This document shows positions 13,585-24,800 of a stretch of DNA of 64,000 nucleotides, in pieces. The notes beneath the pieces were generated by a model. That model saw only the letters and a list, made by a program, of their open reading frames with translations, did not search any database and was not told where the DNA came from. The DNA is from Bugula neritina (taxonomy: Eukaryota > Bryozoa > Gymnolaemata > Cheilostomatida > Bugulidae). Numbering within the stretch: the stretch's first letter is position 1; each line of letters opens with the position of its first letter. A program made the position numbers and the translations under genes. The stretch spans positions 30,432,128 to 30,496,127 of the forward strand of contig OZ037767.1 in NCBI GenBank assembly GCA_964035545.1, given 5' to 3'.

Positions 13585-13670
13585 GGTGAGACAGCTGCTG
13601 CTAGCTTTGAGTGTTCAATGCTAATCAGCAAACAAAATGAAGAACCAGCTCTCAGCCACTGCCTTTTATA
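13585..13670 (-). promoter_or_regulatory. Vtg-1 core promoter and 5' UTR
   Basis: A TATAAAAGG box (reverse complement at 13662-13670) lies about 80 bases upstream of the ATG. The sequence between (GAGAGCTGGTTCTTCATT ... CTGTCTCACC) is nearly identical to the same stretch in Vtg-2, -3, -4 and the orphan cassette. Transcription probably starts about 30 bases downstream of the TATA box, near 13640. Confidence 0.8.
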
Positions 13671-13865
13671 CCAAATGCTGTTCAGTTTACTCAGTATTGT
13701 GCTAATCTTGGCAGAGATTTACAGCTTTTACATACAGTAGAGTTACATAAATATAAGGGATACAGACACCTGTGTCAGCTGCCAACAGGTTGTGCAACCA
13801 GGTGAAGTTGCTGAGTACTTGAGACTGTGACAGCCAAAATTAGACACCTGTTGACTGCTGCTCTC
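13671..13865 (-). promoter_or_regulatory. Conserved upstream block of Vtg-1
   Basis: This is noncoding sequence conserved with the regions upstream of Vtg-2 (27746-27985) and Vtg-3 (40274-40513). Shared words include ACACCTGTGTCA, CCAACAGGTTGTGCAACCAG and GACTGTGACAGCCAAAATTA. The block is absent upstream of Vtg-4 and of the orphan cassette. Two CACCTG-type E-box words are present. A role as the proximal enhancer is inference. Confidence 0.55.
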
Positions 13866-14040
13866 ATACAATATTCTGAGTTTTGAAGCCTAAGTCCATA
13901 AACCAAACACAAATATGATATTTATATACCTCTGTAGAAAAATTAAAGATATTATTGCAATTTATTGCTAGGAGTGGCAATCTTTACGGATCGCCTTTTT
14001 GTATTGTTCTATACTTTGCTGGTTCTAGAATATACTCTGC

Positions 14041-14217
14041 CACACACACACACGCACGCACATGCGCGCGCGCACACACACACACACACACTCACGCACA
14101 CACACCATTATATATATATAATGGTGTATACACACACACACACGCGCGCGCACGCACGCACGCACACACGCGCACACACACACACACAAAAACACACACA
14201 CACACCATTATATATAA

Positions 14218-14296
<79 letters not shown>

Positions 14297-14302
14297 GGTG
14301 TA
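14041..14302. repeat. Compound (CA)n/(CG)n/(TA)n microsatellite
   Basis: Alternating CA, CG-rich CA and TA tracts. CACCATTATATA ... TATAATGGTG occurs twice as an inverted pair: a short form at 14102-14128, and a long form at 14203-14302 with a (TA)n core expanded to about 80 bases. Long open frames here are repeat artefacts. Confidence 0.95.
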
Positions 14303-14446
14303 TAGTTTACCACTAAAAAGAGCGCAATGCAGTGCAGAGCAGAGCGAATAAAAGTGTTGTATGATAAAATTCGATTTAAAACACTTTATTACTATTAGTT
14401 TTATGTGCATTATATATACACAATCATAAGATAAAATGTTCACATT

Positions 14447-14449
<3 letters not shown>

Positions 14450-14494
<45 letters not shown>
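14450..14494. repeat. (TA)n microsatellite
   Basis: A pure TA run of about 45 bases ending at the left arm of the Penelope-like element. Confidence 0.95.
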
Positions 14495-14501
<7 letters not shown>

Positions 14502-14550
14502 GTATACGAGAAACATTGTTATTTATTACTTTATTAGGTAAAGTAATTAC

Positions 14551-14590
14551 ACTGATATTTCGGGTACCACTGTACCCATCTTCAGAGTAG
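14551..14590 (-). ncRNA. Hammerhead-ribozyme-like motif, left arm
   Basis: On the minus strand, CTGAAGA is followed by a perfect 6-bp helix (GGGTAC, loop AGTG, GTACCC), then GAAA and TATCAGT. ACT before the core can pair with AGT after it. This is the layout of the minimal hammerheads known from Penelope-like elements. The GAAATATC segment departs from the usual GAAACGTC and one T is unpaired at the base of helix II, so activity is doubtful. It lies downstream of the endonuclease frame on the same strand, as expected of a 3' terminal repeat. Confidence 0.5.
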
Positions 14591-14849
14591 CAATGAATGA
14601 AATTCAAAAATTATTATGTTATGTTAGACGTTACGCATGACACAAAGAATAGAGAGTGGCAGTTATTGTAAATCATTGAAACTTAAGGGAGATAATCTTA
14701 TTTTATATATTACGCAGGTCAAAAATTATACTGATTTTTTTTGCATAAAAAATAAATTAGAGTTGACAAAAAAAAAAAAAAAAAATAGATATCCAAATAT
14801 AAAAACAGCAAGAATTAGTGAAACTATGTGAGAGTTGAGTAGTGTGGAG

Positions 14850-15098
14850 CTATTGATATAGTTTTAGTGGTATGGAGTAATTTTGTTTATTGAGTTGCGG
14901 TTTTATTTGTTTAATGTAGAGAGCTTCGGCTACTTTTCGATGGTGGATTCCTTTAAATGAATGATTTAAAACTGTTACATTGTCTATTGATATGTTTCCA
15001 TGATTAGTAGTAGAGATGTGTTGATAAATTTTGGAATTGATGTCATGGCAGTGTTCATGTATCCTGTGTGATAGGCGACGTCCGGTTTCGCCTACATA
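14850..15098 (-). pseudogene. GIY-YIG endonuclease C-terminal fragment of a Penelope-like element
   Basis: An open frame on the minus strand reading YVGETGRRLSHRIHEH, then a His/Asn-rich stretch, then KVAEALYIKQIKPQLNKQNY and a TAG stop at 14850-14852. YVGETGR..LS.R..EH and the later Glu in AEALYIK match the second motif, the arginine and the catalytic glutamate of the Penelope-type GIY-YIG domain. The frame is cut on its N-terminal side at 15099, where the inverted arm begins, so the first GIY motif and the whole reverse transcriptase are lost. It cannot be active as it stands. Confidence 0.75.
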
Positions 15099-15280
15099 TG
15101 TTTGTCAACTCTAATTTATTTTTTATGCAAAAATAATCAGTATAATTTTTGACCTGCGTAATATATAAAATAAGATTATCTCCCTCAAGTTTCAATGATT
15201 TACAATAACTGCCACTCTCTATTCTTTGTGTCATGTGTAACGTCTAACATAACATAATAATTTTTGAATTTCATTCATTG

Positions 15281-15320
15281 CTACTCTGAAGATGGGTACA
15301 GTGGTACCCGAAATATCAGT
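15281..15320 (+). ncRNA. Hammerhead-ribozyme-like motif, right arm
   Basis: The inverted twin of the left-arm motif. Core CTGAAGA at 15286-15292, helix II GGGTAC 15294-15299 with GTACCC 15304-15309, GAAA at 15310-15313. Confidence 0.5.
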
Positions 15321-15407
15321 GTAATTACTTTACCTAATAAAGTAATAAATAACAATGTTTCTCGTATACCTATTTATAATCAAATTGCTAGCTCGTAAAG
15401 ATATATT

Positions 15408-15410
<3 letters not shown>

Positions 15411-15443
<33 letters not shown>
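15411..15443. repeat. (TA)n microsatellite
   Basis: An AT dinucleotide run just right of the Penelope-like element. Confidence 0.9.
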
Positions 15444-15447
<4 letters not shown>

Positions 15448-16310
15448 ATTCAAAAAAGTAAAGGAACCTTTGTACTACCTTCTACACGCACTACACTTTA
15501 TTTTACAAATTTACTCATGGATATCAGTTAGTCTACTATCTGAATAGAACTGACTAGCTGAACTGTTTGGCATGGACTGCATATTTTAGTAATAATAGCT
15601 ATAGTAGCCCCTAATAGCTATTTGAAATAGCTTTTCCCAATTCATCAATTGACAGAGGTAGCCCAGGCATTCGCAATCCTATTTAAGATAGCTACTGTAA
15701 TCTAAACTCCAATTGTTATTTGAATCCAAATTATTTATATAGATATATCCATTTTAATGTTGCAAAAGTACAAAACTGTCTTGAATTAATATTAGTTTCC
15801 TTGGTTCTGACTCTATACAATGACATGCAAATTGTTTTACTATTGGAGTTTCACAGCCCCTTTAGAATGTATATATAGCTAATGTTATATGATTACATAG
15901 AAAAATATGACCTTTTCTTACAGACCACGTATTGCCATTTCCTGTTTATATCAATTAGGCTGGTCACATTGATACTTTGAGTAGCGTCAAAATTCTAATA
16001 TAACTCTTACAATTTAATTTTCCAACCAATCCTATAGCCATAATCCTATAGTCATAAAAGAAGAACAAAAGTTTTTACGCATGTTTTTAAAAAACTGAGT
16101 CACTTTGAAAATAACGGTGATGGAAGCATCTGTCATAAATTTTATTTCATCAAGTTTTCAAAGATCAATGGTGATTAAAGATATTACCTACACCCATCAA
16201 GTTCTTTTTCTAAGTTAATGATTTTGTATTTTAGTGTAATTTGAGATAAAGTTTTCTTAACTGCTGTTTTTCTACTGCTATTTTAGTGATGCTGCAAAAG
16301 TACACAATTT

Positions 16311-16399
16311 ATAAAAATTTTACCCCCCCCCACTGGGATTCGAACCCAAGACCTCCAGCTAACCATTAAACCACAGGGACTACTGGGTAATCTAGGCAC
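16311..16399 (-). mobile_element. tRNA-derived SINE-like insert with 10-base target duplication
   Basis: This 89-base insert is flanked by TACACAATTT at 16301-16310 and 16400-16409. On the minus strand it contains an A-box-like TGGTTTAATGGTTAG and a perfect B box, GGTTCGAATCC, followed by a G run and an A/T-rich tail. The spacing between the boxes is too short for a full tRNA, because the anticodon arm is missing. The paralogous spacer near 28615 lacks the insert. A retroposed tRNA-derived sequence fits best. Confidence 0.7.
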
Positions 16400-17035
16400 T
16401 ACACAATTTTTTCTGCTAATAAAAAAGCTTTCATAATCCAAATGTAATTCGTGTTCAATATTTGTTTAAACTAGCATTTAGCTTCCTGAACTTTCACATG
16501 ATATCCCACATCTTTGGTTTGTTTAAACAACCTCTGTACTTTGTATTATAAGTCATCATGCATAAGTCGGAATAACCTGATCATTTTTATATTCTTTCTG
16601 TAAATAATTACTTGGCCATATAATTATTTACGTGATACTTGCGACAGTGTAATTGGGATTTAAACTCTTGCAAAATCTTAAAGCACTCTGCAGTTTATTT
16701 CTAGGTACTGTAAGTACTAATAAGTTCTTTTAGGAAGAGCGACTTGCTTCTGTAGAGTAGTAGATCTGTGTAAATTTAAGTTTACATCATGAAATAACTG
16801 TATACAACTTAAACTCATATCTGTGCAAATGACTACATAACGTCAGGATTGTGTGTAATTCCATGGCTAAAACGAACTGGTTAAGATTATTAAAGAACTT
16901 ATTATATATACATTAGTGTTTATGTTTGTTCAAAAACTTGAGTACTGTAAAATTTCAGTATATGATGGTTTTGTTAGTTTAAAAATTGCCTGTAACATGG
17001 ACTTTGCTATGGAATTGAAGCAATGTTTTCCATGA

Positions 17036-17093
17036 TGCCCAGATAACCTTGCAGGAATTTAGTTTTCTAGATTCCTGCAAGGTTATCTGGGCA
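17036..17093. repeat. Perfect 23-bp inverted repeat (hairpin)
   Basis: The left arm 17036-17058 begins TGCCCAGATAACCTTGC. Its exact reverse complement is at 17071-17093, after a 12-base loop. The paralogous sequence near 29430-29460 has the left arm but not the right. Confidence 0.9.
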
Positions 17094-17259
17094 ATTTTGT
17101 AAAAGTGAGCCATATATGTTAAGTGAATCTACAATCTGATAATTCTCAGGTTTATGACTAGTAATAATGATGAGAACTCAAATGTTTAACTTCTGGTGTG
17201 GTGCATGGCTATCATTATGTAGGTTGACATCGGTAGCTGGATATTTTACAAAACCCCCA

Positions 17260-17480
17260 TATTATAAATAAATATAAGATATGATGTAATATGGTGTTAT
17301 AGCATACACTTCAGTATAATATAATAAAATACACTATAATATGTTGTATTATACTGCAGTGTATTTTATTATTATAGTACGATAGAAAAAGGTGTAGTAT
17401 ATATTTTAGTAAAATATAATAAAATATGCTAAATGCTGTATTATAGTGCAATGTATGTTACTGCATTACTAAAGTCTTTA
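17260..17480. repeat. AT-rich inverted-repeat tract in spacer
   Basis: Repeated TATAATATAATAAAATACAC, TTGTATTATA and GTGTATTTTATTATTATAGT words with local inverted symmetry. A related tract is at 29985-30190 in the next spacer, so it predates the duplication. Confidence 0.65.
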
Positions 17481-18873
17481 GTACAAATGACAAAGGTTAT
17501 TGCAGTGAAGTTACCAATAAAAGAGATCGTCTGTTACAATATCTAAACATGTGGTAACATTTTCCTCAATGATTGAAACGTGTTGATCCTTTTAAAAGAA
17601 AAAAAACATTCATATGTTGTTTACTATATTGTGCTGATTTAATTATATCAGGCAGTTACTTTGCTCATGTTGGCAGTTAATTTATTATTATTATACCAAG
17701 GTTTAATTTTTTGAAGTCATAATTTTTGATGTTCGTGCTATGTAATAAATTTCATGAATTTAAAAATGATTATTGTATCAGCAAATAATATTATAGACTT
17801 CGAGAGTATAGTTACCTCTGAAGGATATTATGTTGATATTCGTTTACTATTTTTTTTCTCTTTGATGTATGCCACTCATTGCCGCTCTCACGACAATATG
17901 TAACTCATCTCACTGCTAGCAAGATTGCAATTATTGTTAACATTGTCTGTTCACTATAAACATCTCTCTTACTTTCAAAAAATAAAGATTGCTTTATTCA
18001 CCAGCAGTGTTAGAGACTCTGAGGTTTGAGTAATGCTTTTCCTGTAAACTTGAAAGTTTTGATGCAAACAACTATTTTAAATGACATCATGAAAATCACA
18101 CTGGTACAAAATAAACTGCAATAATATTATTAGGTTCGTTGCTTTTTCAACCAATAGCAATCGCTTTTAGAATACAAGCTATGTGCATTTGTAAATTGCG
18201 ATGGCAAGTTTAATAGTGTAAATGAAATTCGTTTTGACTTATAAGTTTGGCGCATTCGTTATCACACTTTGTAATAGTATGCTATTTTGTGAGGAAAAAA
18301 CTAATAAGTCCCTTTTGCAATTGCTTTATTAGTTAAGTCAATAAACAATTATTTCAAATAAGATCATCTAAAAGTTGGATAGATTAATGAAGTATGGTAA
18401 AATCCGGAATGAGCTTCATAACAAAGACGAATCTAGCCGCAGGGCAAGCGAGACTATGCTTATGATAAAACCACCGGGTGAACTGCATTTGAAATTTAAT
18501 AAATCTGGATGTAACAATAGAGATAAAAGGCATTTGTGTTGTTTCAGCTGTGACGTTTCTGTGAATTATTAAAGTCTAAAATTTTGAAATGACTACGTGA
18601 AAAATGATGCAAGCAGGAAGATGGGTTAGAATATGTAGATAAGGCATTCGTAGTTTCTGCTGATGTGCAATATTTATTGAGGTTGAAGAAGTTAATATTG
18701 AAAGCACAAATTGTTAAAACATCTGAATAGTTATAATAAAGTCACATTCTGATTAGAATGCATTATAAAGCAAATTAATAGTCCATTATTGAGTCCATTT
18801 CATTACCATTTATCTAGAAAAACTTTAGCAGTGATGGTGAAAACAACTAAAGATATTAATCAGAATCTGAAGA

Positions 18874-21800
18874 TTACTGGCTGCATCTGTCTTGCACAGA
18901 AATGCGTACATTTCGAGAGTGACCAGCATAGTAGATCTTCTGGGCAGTTTGCTCATCATCCAAGACAAGCTCCTCAGCTACAAAAGATGGGGGCAGTAGG
19001 TAAATGTGTGGATCTCGTATCTGTTTAAATTTATCATTTACCAAGACTAGCATGAACTTTGTTTACTCATGCTTACACTTAATTTAATGTCTTTAAAAAA
19101 ATATTACAAAACTATTACTACAGAAACTCTATTTGACAAAAACTAGAGCCATTTTAAATAAAAGCAGTTTACTGAGTCAACTAAAGTATATATTTCTAAA
19201 CATTTTTTTTTGCAATCAATAAAAGCACAAATAAACCTAATTTAATTACTTGCATCACAGGTTATAAGCTACTTCCATACCTTGCCAGAATGGGTAGATG
19301 TTCATCCTCTTGGCAACCTTGTCAGACACACATCTGGCAGGGACAGTAATAACTCTTCTGGTATAGTAAGAGCAGGCATCACTGCACACGTAGTAAGGCT
19401 CAGCAGTTACACAGCTATAGAGATTACCATCAACTTCACCAATATGGCTGACATACTGAAATGTATATATAAAGTAGATGTATGAAATAATCTATAGCAT
19501 GATCTGGTGAACAAATACACATGCATCAACTCCATTAGAACATACTATATTCAATATTCAAATTCAATATATTCAAAAAGAGGCTGTAATTAAAATCTCA
19601 CTCTGTACTTCTGTTCTCTTTGGCAAATACCGTCTTTGGAATATTGGTTTGTAGGTTGTGCGGTCATTGGGCATCCAGATTTGACGGAGTATTGTTGAGC
19701 AATTTGCCAGGCCAAGTCATTGGAAGGTTTAGGAGGGAGTTGAGTCTCGGGTGAGCAGATTCCACAGATCTCATCTTTCTGGCTTTCTTGAACCTAAACA
19801 GAGTCAATGAAAGCGTGAAAAGTAAATCGAGTGAATATATGAGAAAAAATGAAATAAATGGTTTCAAGTCTTGTTAAGAAAGAGAGAAAAACTAATCAAT
19901 ACCTCAACGGTTAGTATTCCATTGTAAAGCTTAACATAAGCTCCATGTTCGTAGCTGTAAAGCTCAAATCTGGATCCTTGGCACTCAACCAGAGCTACTT
20001 GTCTCCTCTGATCCCAGATTGGTACATGTACCAGCTCACTGATTGGTTGGATTGTTCCATTGATCTTCACTTGGAACTTGTTGTTTTGCACAGATTCAAC
20101 ATCAATCCATTGGCTGCCAATGTTTACCTTGAGGATCTACAACAGGTTTCAGACATGAGAGTTAGCTGGAACATAATACAGCTTGTACAAATTTAAAATA
20201 AACAGAGGAGTATGTATTTTAGAGTTACTGTTGGCAGGATATTTCATATCTTTGACTACTGACAGCAAGAATAAGATGCAAATAAAACTATTACAAATTT
20301 AAGTATATATATAATATATTCTTGTCCTGCATAGATTTATGGAGTTTCATGTTAAATATTGGCACCGTCATATAGGAAACTTTATAAAGGTACCTTGGGA
20401 GAAGAAAAGCTTTGAGATGGTTGAACAGTTACAGCAAAGTTGGTTTTTCCACTCTGGCAGTTTCTGGCCAATACAACCTCACAAGATGTTTTAGGAAGAC
20501 TGAGATGTTTTTGATCAAAAGTCAACACAGATGGGTAAGCATAGTTGCACACATCTAAAACAAGAAAGTATAAACAATACAAGATATATAAGCAAATTGC
20601 TAATCGATGATGAATTCAAGTACAAAAAGTTAAAATTTATAAGGCAACCAGAGCTCTACAACTTACGTCTTCTGGCTACATCATAGTATCTCATTCCGTG
20701 ATCATATGAAGGTAGAGAGTGGATTGAAGATCTAGCTCTAAAGAGAGTCATATTGGGTTGTCTGTTTTCAGTGACATACTGATTGAGTTTAGTGAACACG
20801 GGGGCATAAATCCTTGAGTAGTTACCAATGTATTCTGGGTCTCGCAAAATAACATCAACCTAAAATTTAGAATATGAATATTGAAGCCAACAGTTTTAAA
20901 ACAAGTTGAATGCTTATAAAAACAAGAATATAAAGAACCATTCAGTAAATATGCATACTTGGCTTTCCATTGGTCGAACAACAAAGTCAATATCAATGGT
21001 TTTTTCAGTGTTGTATCTTCTTCTGTTCTCGTTGGGATACATGAAAATCGACTGGGCACAGTTCATCAACCACATAGACAAGTTTCGTCCAAAGTTTGGT
21101 GGAATTTCGACATTTCTAGTTTCAACATGCATGGAGTTGTTGTACCATATTGGGGTGAAAACTCCATAATCATCTTTACAACCATATACAGAAGAGTTGT
21201 GACAGATGTTGTCTTTGGAGGTCGGCCTAAACTTGAGAGTTGCCTAAAACATAAAATAGTCACTGCATGTTTTGCAGAAGAGCAATAGATGAAGTCAACT
21301 ACATGAATTGGAAATTGCCAAATACTAATAGAGCTTTTTGATTACTTACAGTAAGACCATGTTGTTCTGGCTGTGATTTTGGACCCCAGTTTATCTCATG
21401 AGTTTGCATAATGTGTCCATTTCCAGAGTCAAGTGTGCTGGTGATCTTATTAACCAGTTGCATGTACTCAGTTTCTGCAGGTGTGATTGGTGGACGTTCC
21501 AAGCACCACAGAGATTTGGATTGTGGCTGATCGGGCTCGTAGTAAGTAGTCCAGTTGGCAGACATGTTGAGAACTCGGTTATCCAGAACAGTGGCAAGAC
21601 TGCATGAGATGTTGTGTCCCATGGCACCCAGAGATGGCATGTACAGTGTTCTACAAACAGACATAATATGCTATTCAAAACAAATCAAGTTGACTTACCT
21701 AAAACATTTCTATTTTATGGCAGAAGACACATCAATATTACAGTAAATATAGTAAAAAAGACTGCAATACCTATCCTCAGACAATGAGTCTTGAGCATTG

Positions 21801-24800
21801 AAAAGGTAACCAAAGAAACTGTCTTTGTTGCTAGAGTATTTTTGCTCTTGAGTCAAAAATTGTTCTCTGTGTTCAATGTCGGATGAGTTGAAGAAAATGC
21901 TGGAATATCTTGAGCAGATCTTTTTAACGGCAGGTTTAGCTGCAAAAAAGAAAGAGAAACATGTTTATTGCGCATGCAAATCATGAAATCAATCTTTTGG
22001 TTCAGATTTTGAAATAATGCAGTATAGCAAATTATAGAAATTTTATTTTGAACTTGTAGAGTTAAGTTACCTGGTCTATAACTTAGCTTGAGGTGCTGCT
22101 TGTCGGCATTGAAGTAAGCATTTGGAACTTGTAGATCTCCTTCAAGCTGCAACAAAAACAACACTAAATAACTTCATATTGAACATAAAACGTTAAAAAT
22201 ATGCATCATCTAAAATAATTCATCTGCTAGAGTAACGTTCAGTTCAGTTCTGACCTTTCCTTCCATTTCAATGCTCTTATAGATTGGCAAATCAATAGTG
22301 AAATTTCTTCTTCCTGATTCATCAACTTTGAGTTCTTTGCAGGTATCTATGAAGTTATCAGCAGTAACAGGTAGTCTCTTTGGTTGCACAAAGGTCACCG
22401 AACGTGCGAGCCATTCAATATAATCGTTATACTTCTGCAATTAACCAAGTGGAATTAACAGGAATTGTTGATGAGTTGGTTTCCATAAAAAAGTGTTATA
22501 ATACACTTTTTTGGCAATTTGGGCAAAATTATTATTGACTATTTTCAAAAATATTTTGTGCATGAAACATGGCACATAGCAAAAGTTTTCAGTTAACTGC
22601 AATTTAAGGCAAATATTCACATGCAAGTAAAAATATTCCACTCACATTGTCAGCTGGGTTTGTCCAGTTGCAGGCTAGATAGCTTTGTTGCCAATCCAAG
22701 GCACAGACTGTTTCGGGTGACTTGCTGTAGGATCTAGCAGTTACAGAGGATCTGAAACCAGAGTAGCTGAATCCCATGTCCACGTAGCATGACTGGTGAG
22801 TTATATAACTGGCTCTGAAAATACATAAAAGTTTTTCCGAGTCATTAAAATGCATGTATGAGTTGCTGGTAGCTGTATATTTAAACTGCTTCTCTGTCCA
22901 ATGCATTATAGCGATACCTCAATGCACGAAGTCAACGACAACTAACATTTCACTTGATGACTTTTGAAAAAATCATTCAGTGCAAATTAGTAATTTCTGG
23001 AATTGGTAGGTTACTCATTTGAGTAAAGGCTATGTGCTAGAGCCCCAGCTGTGGTATTTACCCTAGAAGTTTATGCAAAATGTTGTACCTGACAGGTTTG
23101 CTAGACTCAAAAGTGACAGCTGGAAGACGTTTAAGACTTTCAAAGTTAACTTTAAATGTTCCTTCAATGTCCATGACAAACACGGGGGTGTGTTCATTAA
23201 TCAAATATCCACCACTTGGTAGTAGAGTTCTGATATTTCTTGGTTGCATCCACATAGTACGGAACATCTTAACAGGAATCTCCAAGATACCATTGTTAGA
23301 CACTGTACCAACAAATATTTGAATTTGATCACTAGAATGAGTTTAGAAAAACATGTAGAAGAGTTGAGAAAACTCAAACCTTTACTTTCTAACACTATTA
23401 ATGGTACTATAAATGCAATTACATACGAGACTGTCTTAGCCAGGCTTGGCAGGTGGTTGAATCAATATGAATGAATGATACTTCTTGTCCCAAAATCTTC
23501 CAGTACAATGTCAAGCTGGGTTTAGAGTTCCTCAGAAGGTTCAATAGAGACTGTTCACTGTGTTGAGAACTTGGGTTGAACAGCTCTTCCATTCCTTCAG
23601 CTCGGTATCCAAACTACCAAAATTACAAGAAATAATAGCAAACAAATAAAAAACTCTTGTACTGCTTCTGATTAATAAAATAGATACATACCTCAATAAA
23701 GTGGTTGTATTCGCCATTCCATGGAGTGCTATACTGTCTGATGGAAGCATATTCTGGAATACGTCTGCTGGTGCTCTCAACTCTGCTAATCTTAGTCATC
23801 TCTCCTTGAGAATTCCATCCGTACAACATCTGCCAGTCTGAGGTTCTGTAGGACATGCGGAAGGCTCGCACAGTTTTCAAAGTCTCTCTGATTCTCATTT
23901 GGCTAAAACATAGCATGAAAACTTCATTGAAATAAAGTATTGGCACTGATTAGCAAAACTGATAAGTGAGTTAGTAATAGTAGTTATAAGTATCAATAAA
24001 AAATATTAAAAAGAAAGTTACATACTGTCTGAGATCTTGTCCCAGCTGCTTTTCTAGGAAGTTTTTCATGTATTGTACAACAAAGGTTTTGAATTCAACA
24101 TCTGGTTCTTTATTCAGACATTTCTGCAACTCGGTGAGTGGTGTGCTAGATCGGCATTTCATCAAAACAACAAAAGCAGCAACTCTGACAGAGGACTCCT
24201 CCTTTCTGTTCATCATAATTGGCATAAGAGTCTGAGCAACCTAAATTTATAAACAAGTCACTCATAATATTTGTAAATTTCAAAACATTGTAACTTTTAG
24301 CCAGAAACTTAAAATAAAATAAGCATCATGTAGGGTTTACCTGAAGTTGGTCTTGGATTCCGAGGTAGATCAAGGAGTTAATAGCCTCAATTCTTACAAT
24401 CTTAGACTCAGTTTTAGCCATGTAGGGACGAATAACTGTGGCAAGGCTTCCAATGCTGCCCATATTAGCAAAGGTCTTCAAGCATGTGATTTTTTCTTCA
24501 TCATTTTTGGCAGCTTTAAGACGTCCTTCAACATACTGCAAAATAATGTTATGGTGTGATTAGTCTGTTTTGATTTTTATCAATTATCATTTTAATATTA
24601 CACTTATTAATGTTATACATAGGTGCAACCTTTATCCAAAGCATGAGCAGTACTGTAAAAAAATTCTAAATATACCTTCTCATGTTTGTGGCACTCTTCA
24701 ATGTGTCCTTGGTGCAGAGCTTTGTCAGCGGGATACACACATTGGTCAATCAAGATCTCTTCGTTGTGAATAAATCGTCTAACCATGGATCCAAAGCAAA

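Larger units (their letters stand above)
14494..15377 (-). mobile_element. 5'-truncated Penelope-like element with inverted terminal arms
   Basis: Two arms of 277 bases, 14494-14770 and 15101-15377, are near-perfect reverse complements. They flank a 330-base core that encodes, on the minus strand, the end of a GIY-YIG endonuclease. Each arm carries a hammerhead-like motif. Flanking terminal-repeat copies, sometimes inverted, GIY-YIG endonucleases and hammerhead motifs are established traits of Penelope-like retroelements. The reverse transcriptase is missing. The whole block from about 13950 to 15735, including the microsatellites, has no counterpart in the paralogous spacer upstream of Vtg-2. 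Confidence 0.75.
15444..18873. other. Vtg-1/Vtg-2 intergenic spacer
   Basis: From about 15740 onward this spacer aligns along its length with 28050-31579, the spacer between Vtg-2 and Vtg-3. It belongs to the tandem duplication unit. It holds the SINE-like insert, the 17036 hairpin, an AT-rich repeat and the Vtg-2 3' UTR with TTTATT (reverse of AATAAA) at 18673-18678. I see no protein-coding gene. Confidence 0.7.

Noticed and set aside
13955-14443. Open frames of 70-128 codons rich in His/Thr or Tyr/Ile
   Set aside because: They are translations of CA and TA microsatellites with no coding character.
16321-16375. Possible functional tRNA gene on the minus strand
   Set aside because: The B box is perfect, but the anticodon arm is missing and the piece lies inside a target-site duplication, so it is a retroposed fragment.
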